Positions 14,084 through 20,023 of a DNA stretch of 20,023 bases are shown here, piece after piece. Where the stretch lies: positions 1 through 20,023 of the IMG/VR virus record IMGVR_UViG_3300025771_000268; one strand, written 5' to 3'. This DNA comes from a virus. The first letter of the stretch is position 1. Every line of letters begins with the position of its first letter. The translations under genes were made by a program, and so were the position numbers. The notes under the pieces were generated by a model, which worked only from the letters and a program-made list of their open reading frames with translations, did not search any database and was not told the DNA's origin.

Positions 14084-15150
14084 TGACAATAACCTCATTA
14101 GATAACTTTGGTCACGCTTCTGGCTCAATATCTATGAGTGAGTTGCGTGACTACTATGGTCAGACTGGTGCTGTATCTCTTAACGCAAATTTAAACGGTG
14201 GTACAAATCCTGTTCCTGATGATTTGCCAGCGTCAGGTACTACTACTTCTTTTTCTAATTATCGTAGTAAGAATAGAATACTAAGAAAGAAAGGTCTTAC
14301 CGTACTCAGCTTTTCTCTACTGGGTAGCACTTGGACTCCTATTAACTCTGGTTGTGTTCAATATAATATTTATGTTGTAGGTGGTGGTGGTTCTGGTGGT
14401 GGGCATTCTACTGATTCTGGTCGTGAAAAAGTTGCCTCTGGTGGCGGCGGTGGTGGTACAGCTTTCCGTAGATACTCCGTACAAGATCACAGTATAACTT
14501 CTGCAACAGTTAGCTGGGGAACACAGGCTGCAGGAGTTTCATATCCTGCAAGCTCTGGAACCCAAATCAGTGGTAATAATGGTGCTGATATTAGTTTTAA
14601 TCCTAATGGATCAGGTGCTACTATTTCTGCTACTGGTGGGTCAAGAGGCTTTGGTGGTAGGCAGGGCTTACTTACAGACACCGTAACATCAACATTGCCA
14701 GTAGGTGAAAACTCTACTGCTGCAACTCAGGGTGCTTGGGGGCAGTGTTCTTCTTCTGTGGGTGGTACAGGGTCTGGTGGAGAAAGTAATTACACTGGTG
14801 GTATTGGTACTGGTTTTAATATAGGCGGTGATTCCTCAATTGCTTCTGGTGGGGGTGGCCCTAGCTTTGGTTCAGGCGCTCCTAATGGAGAGACTGTTTC
14901 TGCTGGGGGTTATCTTAAAGGTGCTACAACAAACGCTCCTACATATCCTACTGAATGGGGTACTGATATAGCTAATGACCAATTTTTAGGTGGTGCAGGG
15001 GTACAACACTCAAGTGGCGCAGCAGGAGCATCAGACGCTGGTGGTTTTGGGTCAGGTTCTGGTGGGTCTGCATCTGAGTCAGGCGCAGGATCTACGGGGG
15101 CTGGCGGGGGTGCTGCTATTATAACTACTTACTACGAGGTAAACACATGA
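14083..15150 (+). CDS. glycine-rich tail tip adhesin-like protein
   Basis: 355 residues. Residues 1-65 contain a short module (SISMSELRDYYGQTGAVSLN, then PASGTTTSFSNYRSK) known from distal phage fiber proteins. Residues about 85-350 are very Gly/Ser-rich (VVGGGGSGGGHS, ASGGGGGGTAF, SVGGTGSGGESNYTGG, ASGGGGPSFGSGAPNG, GGFGSGSGGSAS, STGAGGGAAIITTYYE). Similar compositions occur in the gp38 host-range adhesins of T2/S16-like phages, where glycine-rich motifs pack as polyglycine II helices, and in marine phages. It probably forms or caps the tip of the fiber encoded just upstream. No enzyme motif is seen. It overlaps both neighbours (TAATG before, ATGA after). Confidence 0.7.
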   Translation: MTITSLDNFGHASGSISMSELRDYYGQTGAVSLNANLNGGTNPVPDDLPASGTTTSFSNYRSKNRILRKKGLTVLSFSLLGSTWTPINSGCVQYNIYVVGGGGSGGGHSTDSGREKVASGGGGGGTAFRRYSVQDHSITSATVSWGTQAAGVSYPASSGTQISGNNGADISFNPNGSGATISATGGSRGFGGRQGLLTDTVTSTLPVGENSTAATQGAWGQCSSSVGGTGSGGESNYTGGIGTGFNIGGDSSIASGGGGPSFGSGAPNGETVSAGGYLKGATTNAPTYPTEWGTDIANDQFLGGAGVQHSSGAAGASDAGGFGSGSGGSASESGAGSTGAGGGAAIITTYYEVNT

Positions 15151-15395
15151 CCTCATTAACGCCAGAACAACTAGAAGCTATGATGGATAGGGCCGCTAAG
15201 AAGGGTGCTAGACAAGCCTTGTGCGACTTAGGATTGGCTGATTTAGATGCAGCTAGTGATATTAAAGAATTACGTAGTCTATTAGACTCATGGCGTGATA
15301 CAAAGAAAAGTATATGGAAAACACTCGTACAATTAGGTACAGTTGCAGTACTGACATTCATAGCTACTGCTGTGTGGATGCAAGTAGGCAAGTAA
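15147..15395 (+). CDS. small C-tail-anchored membrane protein, function unknown
   Basis: 82 residues: an N-terminal amphipathic helix (LTPEQLEAMMDRAAKKGARQ), a linker helix (DIKELRSLLDSWRDTKKS), and a C-terminal membrane segment of about 18 residues (about 62-79: LGTVAVLTFIATAVWMQV) ending GK. Similar small phage proteins are known without a role. It could act in lysis, in membrane penetration with the ejection protein, or as a second holin. Only one membrane segment is visible, so a pinholin-like or accessory role is possible but unproven. It starts inside the previous gene (4-nt ATGA overlap). Confidence 0.6.
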   Translation: MTSLTPEQLEAMMDRAAKKGARQALCDLGLADLDAASDIKELRSLLDSWRDTKKSIWKTLVQLGTVAVLTFIATAVWMQVGK

Positions 15396-15406
15396 GGATA
15401 AGATAG

Positions 15407-17857
15407 ATGGCTAAACGTTTTGCAGGATTTACACCAGAGCAGCTAGGTAGAATTGATCCTAGCCTTAAAGGTATGCAGTCTGATGAGCAAGAAAAGATCA
15501 TTGCAGCTAACCCTGCCTTAGCAGCCCGTGTAGGTAAAATGACACAAATGGCACAGAAGCGTATAGGTATGGCAGAAGGTGGTTTTGTTGATCTGGAATC
15601 GCGTTTAAGTGCCCAACGTAGGGGTTTCTCAGGTGCTGGGCAGGTGCCACCGCAACAATTCTTAGTGCAAGACCCTTTTCAAAGACCATACGGTATAACC
15701 CCTAGACCGGGATCTGACTATCTCGCAGACGCGCTTCGTCCTACAATAGGTCAATTACCTACAACAATGCCAGTTAAAGAGAATTTTGCAGCAGCTATAC
15801 CACCTCACTCACATGGTGGTGGCGGTGAGATTCTACCAAGCGGAAATATAGCTGGCGGTAATAACCCTGCACCCAATCAACAACCACAGGATTTAAAGTC
15901 TGTTTTTGAAAAACAAAAAGAGCTAGACATGGGTTTCGCTCAGATTGATATGGAAGCACAGACTAAGAAAGATGCGCTTCAAGAAGCTCTTACAATGAGA
16001 TATGGTTTCGCTGTTGGTGGTGTTGTGGGGGGCAATGCTGCAGAGATTGCAGTTGCCGCAGCCGATCTTAAAAGAAAACAGGACGCTGAGGATGAAGAAA
16101 AAAAGAAAAAAGATGAAGAAGCTTCCACTGATCCTGTAGATGATAAAGAGGATAAGCCTGACCCAATGTCTGAGGCAGGTAAAGCTGCTGCTGAGCTAAC
16201 TAAAACTGCTCTAGAAAGCCCTGAGACTTTAGTGAAAGATACAGAAGTTAAAGAGACTACAGAAGAGCAAAAAGAAGCTGGTGAAATTGCAGAAGGCACA
16301 GGTGAGGCTGCTACTGTAGATGAAGCTGCTGCTACTGTTGCTACACCTGCTGCTGCAGTTACAGCACCTGTAAAAACACCTGCTGCTACTGTTCTTCCTG
16401 AGACTGTTTCTGCAGAAGTAAGTGATACACTCAAGAAGCTAGAAGCTGCTACAGGTAAGCCAAGCTCTGATGCATTAGCAGAAGCTGCTACCATGTCACC
16501 AGAGAAGCTAAAAAGTTTAGGTCTTACTGTTGAGCAGATTGAACAAGCTCGCCGTGTAGAAGGTGCACCTACTCGTAAGGTAGAAGCTGGTGAGATGATT
16601 GAAGGCTCCACAGTAGATATGGAGCGCGTGAAGAAAGAAGTAAACTTTGAGGCAGCTACAGGTGCACCATCAACTGATGCTACTGTACAAGGACAGCTAA
16701 CTGGCTTGATGGAAGACTTTGAGGGTGCTGCTCCCCCTGCATGGGCTGCAGGTGCTATGAGGGCAGCGGCTGCACGTATGGCTAGTCGTGGACTGTCATC
16801 TTCATCTATGGCTGGACAAGCTATCGTACAGGCTGCAATGGAGAGTGCTATTCCTATAGCCTCTCAAGATGCTAAGACTGTTGCAAGCTTTGAAATGCAG
16901 AACCTGTCAAACAGGCAGCAGACTGCTATGTTCGCTGCACAGCAACGTGCACAGTTTCTAGGCTTAGAGTTTAACCAAGAGTTTCAAGCTCGTGTAACTA
17001 ACGCAGCTAAGATCTCTGACATTGCCAATATGAATTTTAGTGCAGAGCAACAGATTGCGCTAGAGAATGCTCGTATGGCACAGACTGTTGATATAACAAA
17101 CCTTAACGCTAAGAATGCTAAGATCATGGCTGATGCTGCAGCTATGTCACAGGTAGACATGGCTAACCTCAACAACCGCCAACAAGCTAACATACAAGCT
17201 GCTAATGCATTCCTACAGATGGATATGGCTAACCTGTCCAATGAGCAGCAGACTACTATGTTTGCAGCACAGGCGCAGATCAATGCTATGCTTTCTGATC
17301 AAGCTGCAGAGAATGCTGCTCGACAGTTTAACGCTTCTAGTGAGAACCAAGTAAACCAATTCTTTGCTGATCTAGGAGCACGAGTACAACTTGCTAATGC
17401 TGACCAAGCTAATGCCATGTCACGATTCAATGCAGGTGAAGCTAATGCCTTAGCACAGTTTAACACAGCACAGGCTAATCAGCGTGAACAGTTTAACGCT
17501 ACAAACCGTTTAGTCGTAGCACAGGCTAATGCTCAATGGGCACAAGCATACACGACAGCAGATAATGCAGCTATCAATGAAGCAAACCGTTTAGATGCAC
17601 AGCGTCAAGGGCAGATGACATTGAATGCGTATAATGCTACAATTCAAACGTACCGTGATTTGATGAGTTTTGCTAATACTACAGCAAACAATGATGCAGA
17701 TCGTGCTACTTCAATTATGGTGGCTAAGATACAAGCAGATGCAGCAAAGTATGGCGCAGATAAAGCAGCACAGGCGGCAGCGTCATCAGCGGCAGCGGAA
17801 AAGACTTCTGGTTTCTGGAGTGCTGTTGGTGCTTGGGCTGGTAGCGCATTCGGATAA
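15407..17857 (+). CDS. large Ala/Gln-rich probable internal virion (DNA ejection) protein
   Basis: 816 residues. N-terminal MAKRFAGFTPEQLGRIDPSL and a Gly/Pro-rich region (1-200) include two AEGG/AVGG turns. Residues about 225-330 are disordered and charged (E/K, then A/T/P-rich). About 442-490 has PPAWAAGAMRAAAARMASRG, then LSSSSMAGQAIVQAAM. About 495-625 are helical repeats with NLSNRQQTAMFAAQ / NLNNRQQANIQAAN / NLSNEQQTTMFAAQ, followed to about 790 by N/Q/A-rich helices (ANADQANAMSRFNAGEANAL). This composition and the position before the tail lysozyme resemble internal core/ejection proteins of podoviruses, which leave the head ahead of the DNA. No membrane segment or enzyme motif is clear. 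The SD AAGGA (15394-15398) supports the start. Function is inferred. Confidence 0.6.
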   Translation: MAKRFAGFTPEQLGRIDPSLKGMQSDEQEKIIAANPALAARVGKMTQMAQKRIGMAEGGFVDLESRLSAQRRGFSGAGQVPPQQFLVQDPFQRPYGITPRPGSDYLADALRPTIGQLPTTMPVKENFAAAIPPHSHGGGGEILPSGNIAGGNNPAPNQQPQDLKSVFEKQKELDMGFAQIDMEAQTKKDALQEALTMRYGFAVGGVVGGNAAEIAVAAADLKRKQDAEDEEKKKKDEEASTDPVDDKEDKPDPMSEAGKAAAELTKTALESPETLVKDTEVKETTEEQKEAGEIAEGTGEAATVDEAAATVATPAAAVTAPVKTPAATVLPETVSAEVSDTLKKLEAATGKPSSDALAEAATMSPEKLKSLGLTVEQIEQARRVEGAPTRKVEAGEMIEGSTVDMERVKKEVNFEAATGAPSTDATVQGQLTGLMEDFEGAAPPAWAAGAMRAAAARMASRGLSSSSMAGQAIVQAAMESAIPIASQDAKTVASFEMQNLSNRQQTAMFAAQQRAQFLGLEFNQEFQARVTNAAKISDIANMNFSAEQQIALENARMAQTVDITNLNAKNAKIMADAAAMSQVDMANLNNRQQANIQAANAFLQMDMANLSNEQQTTMFAAQAQINAMLSDQAAENAARQFNASSENQVNQFFADLGARVQLANADQANAMSRFNAGEANALAQFNTAQANQREQFNATNRLVVAQANAQWAQAYTTADNAAINEANRLDAQRQGQMTLNAYNATIQTYRDLMSFANTTANNDADRATSIMVAKIQADAAKYGADKAAQAAASSAAAEKTSGFWSAVGAWAGSAFG
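16099..16105 (+). promoter_or_regulatory. candidate -1 slippery heptamer A AAA AAG
   Basis: The heptamer is in the phase needed for -1 slippage (A99, AAA 100-102, AAG 103-105). An SD-like GAGGA (16088-16092) is 6 nt upstream. After slippage only GAA AAA AGA remain before TGA (16114-16116), which would give a truncated product of about 236 residues, as in E. coli dnaX. No strong stem follows: only ATCCT (about 16131) with AGGAT (about 16149). Confidence 0.25.
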
Positions 17858-17867
17858 GGATAATATA

Positions 17868-19130
17868 ATGGCTAATCAATACCGCTTTCTACCTGACTTT
17901 AGTGTCTTTGAGAATGATGAACAGAATGATGTATCAACAGAAGATACAGGCTCTTCTATCATGTCTCGTAATAGGCAGGTTGATACAGATACGTCAGGTA
18001 CAGGTGGAGACTTTCTAGAGCGTTTCTACCAGAACCTTCGTGGTGCGTTTAAGGATGATGATAAGTTTAAACAAACGTTTATGTCTGAGAAACGCCCTAA
18101 GCCTGATATCTCTGAGCTACGATCTTATGTTGACAGGGTAAAAGGCTCCAGTGATATTGAAGATGCGCTACTTGAAGCAACAGGTATGTATAATCCCGGT
18201 ATGGCATCAGATGATAACTCAATGACTATTAAAGATGCATCAGACGGTATCACTATACCAAAGCAACCAGATATATTAGTAGATGAGTTATCTTCTAATG
18301 CAGGATCATATCTACGTAACCGTGCTAACAAAGGTTCGTCTTTTGTAGGTGAGGGTGTACAGATGGCTAGTGCAGGGTCTTTATCTGTAGAGGATATGGA
18401 TTTAGCTAGAATGATGGCGGGTCAAACCATGAGAAAAGAAGCTGCTAAGATGGGCTTACCTGTGGTTGACATGGAAGAAGAAGCTAAGAAGAGCGCTGTA
18501 GAGGCAGCAAGGGAAAGAGCTAAGAAAGGTATCACGCAATCTAAAGGTGCACCTCAAGGGCTTATGTCTCCTGTTGCTTCTGACCCTAGAGTAGACACGG
18601 CAGCTAGTGGCTTAAATGAGGATGACCCACTAGGGCGTGTAAGACCAAAAGCTAGACCAGAGGTAGCGACAGATTTTAATTTTAAAGATACAAGTATAAA
18701 ATTAGTTTCTGATTTAATGCGAGACTTTAATCTTAATAAAACACAGGCCGCTGCCCTTGTGGGAAACTTAGCTTGGGAATCGGATAACTATCAAGGTATG
18801 CAAGAGTATAAACCTACAGTAAAAGGTAGCAGAGGGGGTTATGGGTTTGCTCAGTGGACAGGCGCAAGAAGAAGAATGTTTGAGTCGTGGGCTAAAGAAA
18901 ACGAATTAGATCCAAACAGCTATGAAGCCAACTATGGGTTTTTAAAATTTGAGCTATCTCGTGCTAATGATGAAATAGGTAGCATGGGTGTAAACACTAT
19001 AAAAAAGTTAAAAAAGACTAAAGATTTAGATACCGCAACAAGTGTAGTTATGAACGAATATTTGAGACCGGGAATCCCACACGAAGAAAAACGTAGAGAA
19101 CGTTCCTCACAGGTTTTGGGTTTACTTTAG
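17868..19130 (+). CDS. virion protein with C-terminal phage tail lysozyme domain
   Basis: 420 residues. The start at ATG 17868 is chosen because SD AAGGA (17856-17860) lies 7 nt upstream; the open frame extends 66 codons further into the previous gene but without such a signal. Residues 1-270 are hydrophilic and mostly disordered or helical. Residues about 278-420 match the phage tail lysozyme type: LVGNLAWESDN with likely catalytic E304, YGFAQWTGARR (325-335), YGFLKFELS, and YLRPGIPHEEKRRERS. It probably cuts peptidoglycan locally during entry as part of the virion, though release with the following holin is also possible. The N-terminal part likely binds the virion. No signal peptide is seen. 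Confidence 0.8.
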   Translation: MANQYRFLPDFSVFENDEQNDVSTEDTGSSIMSRNRQVDTDTSGTGGDFLERFYQNLRGAFKDDDKFKQTFMSEKRPKPDISELRSYVDRVKGSSDIEDALLEATGMYNPGMASDDNSMTIKDASDGITIPKQPDILVDELSSNAGSYLRNRANKGSSFVGEGVQMASAGSLSVEDMDLARMMAGQTMRKEAAKMGLPVVDMEEEAKKSAVEAARERAKKGITQSKGAPQGLMSPVASDPRVDTAASGLNEDDPLGRVRPKARPEVATDFNFKDTSIKLVSDLMRDFNLNKTQAAALVGNLAWESDNYQGMQEYKPTVKGSRGGYGFAQWTGARRRMFESWAKENELDPNSYEANYGFLKFELSRANDEIGSMGVNTIKKLKKTKDLDTATSVVMNEYLRPGIPHEEKRRERSSQVLGLL

Positions 19131-19131
19131 T

Positions 19132-19575
19132 ATGTTTGGCTTACCCCTAGAATTACTGACTATGCTCTTCTCAACAGTGTTGGGGGGAGTAATGTCTATA
19201 TGGGGCCAGAGCATGAAGAACAAGCAAGAGCAGAATAAGATGATGCTCGCTAATGCTCAGTTTAATGCAGATCAAGTCAACCGCGCTAGGGATGCAGGTA
19301 AGACAGATAAGCACTTTGCATGGACACGTAGGATTATAGCTCTATCTGCTGTGTTCTCTATTATAGTGTTGCCTAAGCTGGTGGCAGTATGGTATCCTGA
19401 CGTAAGCGTTATTGTAGGGTACACAGAAGTACAGGGCGGCTTCCTTAACTGGTTGTTTGGCCCTGCAGAAGCAACCCAATGGAAGTACGCTAACGGCTTC
19501 GTAATAACACCCCTAGACACACATATCGTATCAGCCATTGTAGGATTGTACTTTGGCGCTGGATTTACAAAGTAA
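19132..19575 (+). CDS. holin-like protein with three membrane segments
   Basis: 147 residues. Hydrophobic segments lie at about 4-24 (LELLTMLFSTVLGGVMSIWG), 67-88 (RIIALSAVFSIIVLPKLVAV) and 130-145 (IVSAIVGLYFGAGF), with a charged helix (about 25-65: KNKQEQNKMMLANAQFNADQ) between the first two. This fits the phage 3TM holin family, common in marine phages, which pierces the inner membrane at lysis. The gene starts 1 nt after the lysozyme-domain gene with no clear SD, so it is probably translated by coupling. An alternative is a structural membrane protein involved in ejection. Confidence 0.75.
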   Translation: MFGLPLELLTMLFSTVLGGVMSIWGQSMKNKQEQNKMMLANAQFNADQVNRARDAGKTDKHFAWTRRIIALSAVFSIIVLPKLVAVWYPDVSVIVGYTEVQGGFLNWLFGPAEATQWKYANGFVITPLDTHIVSAIVGLYFGAGFTK

Positions 19576-19584
19576 GGCATAAAG

Positions 19585-20023
19585 ATGACAAACTTATTTC
19601 AAGGGCCAATTCCAGGTCAATCTCTGACAGATGAACCACGTAACCATGCATGGGAAAACCCACCTGAGATGGATACAATGGAAGAAGCTGTTATGTACTA
19701 TATTGATAAGCTTTCTAATGAAGACTCAATGGATGATCTAGCCCTATTGTTTGACCTTGGTGCTAACATACAGGACGTTACAGAGACGCTACTTATCATG
19801 GGTACTATGAAAGGGTTGCACACTGTTGATGTACAGATGCTGGCTGCACCTATCGTAGGAGCCTATATAAAAGCCCTTATGGTGCCTTATGGTGTTGAGA
19901 CACCTGAGACAGCCGTAGACCCAGAAAAGCTACGCACAGAGCGTCAGAAACGCCGCTTAGATGTAATCATTGCAGACGCTATAGAGAAGAGCGTTAAGTC
20001 TGGTGAGGATGAAGGAACAGAGA
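19585..20023 (+). CDS. conserved phage protein of unknown function (cut at window end)
   Basis: The ATG at 19585 with SD AAGG (19574-19577) opens a frame with no stop for 146 codons to the window edge. It starts MTNLFQGPIPGQSLTDEPRN, then HAWENPPEM, and has helical segments (EEAVMYYIDKLSNED, DLALLFDLGANIQDVTETLL, VDVQMLAAPIVGAYIKALM) and a charged K/R/E tail. I recall similar proteins near the lysis or packaging genes of marine phages but know of no role. The hydrophobic stretch about 75-100 is too mixed to be a clear membrane segment. Confidence 0.7.
   Translation, partial: MTNLFQGPIPGQSLTDEPRNHAWENPPEMDTMEEAVMYYIDKLSNEDSMDDLALLFDLGANIQDVTETLLIMGTMKGLHTVDVQMLAAPIVGAYIKALMVPYGVETPETAVDPEKLRTERQKRRLDVIIADAIEKSVKSGEDEGTE

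Noticed and set aside
15979-16611. 210-codon minus-strand frame opposite the ejection protein
   Set aside because: Ser/Ala/Val low complexity opposite an A/E/T-rich disordered region; no supporting signals.
17670-17867. Upstream extension of the tail lysozyme gene
   Set aside because: The extra 66 residues overlap the ejection protein in another frame, with M/Q/L-rich nonsense composition. ATG 17868 has a good SD, so the shorter start is used.

Overview
The window is the late, virion-structure and lysis region of an AT-rich tailed bacteriophage (or prophage). All genes lie on the plus strand, packed with 1-4 nt overlaps or short gaps, and most are preceded by an AAGGA-type ribosome binding site. 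The gene set fits a short-tailed (podovirus-type) phage: probable portal end, scaffold, HK97-type major capsid, SU10-type adaptor, beta-propeller-like nozzle, several fibers, and a large putative ejection protein next to a tail lysozyme. No tail tube, sheath or classical tape measure is visible. Marine-phage fiber modules (DGTKLDGIE / DADHxKLxGIE repeats, [15 protein letters not shown] head domain) suggest an aquatic, probably marine, host. The host cannot be named from the sequence. Terminase, replication genes, integrase and tRNAs are not seen.

Layout. 1-125: end of a gene, probably portal. 206-1165: scaffold-like protein. 1166-1395: structured untranslated leader. 1396-2463: major capsid protein, followed by a terminator-like hairpin. 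2531-2968: conserved small structural protein. 2991-8990: a fiber cassette built as [collagen-like fiber 1 + assembly chaperone 1] - 2-oxoglutarate/Fe(II) oxygenase - [collagen-like fiber 2 + assembly chaperone 2]. 9028-9891: beta-repeat protein. 9902-10219: probable fiber-tail adaptor. 10221-12457: adaptor and nozzle. 12467-15150: a further tail fiber and a glycine-rich adhesin-like protein. 15147-15395: small tail-anchored membrane protein. 15407-17857: large Ala/Gln-rich probable ejection protein. 17868-19130: tail-lysozyme-domain protein. 19132-19575: holin-like protein. 19585 to the end: conserved protein of unknown function, cut by the window edge.

How the genes work together. Portal, scaffold and capsid build the head. 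Adaptor and nozzle close it. The fibers and adhesins form a multi-receptor tail apparatus, with C-terminal tips matured by dedicated chaperones. The ejection protein and lysozyme help move DNA across the cell envelope, and the holin (perhaps with the lysozyme) serves host lysis. The most interesting feature is the oxygenase gene, with an HxD...H...R active site of the PKHD/prolyl-hydroxylase type, placed exactly between two duplicated collagen-like fiber modules. This suggests, but does not prove, post-translational modification of the phage fibers.
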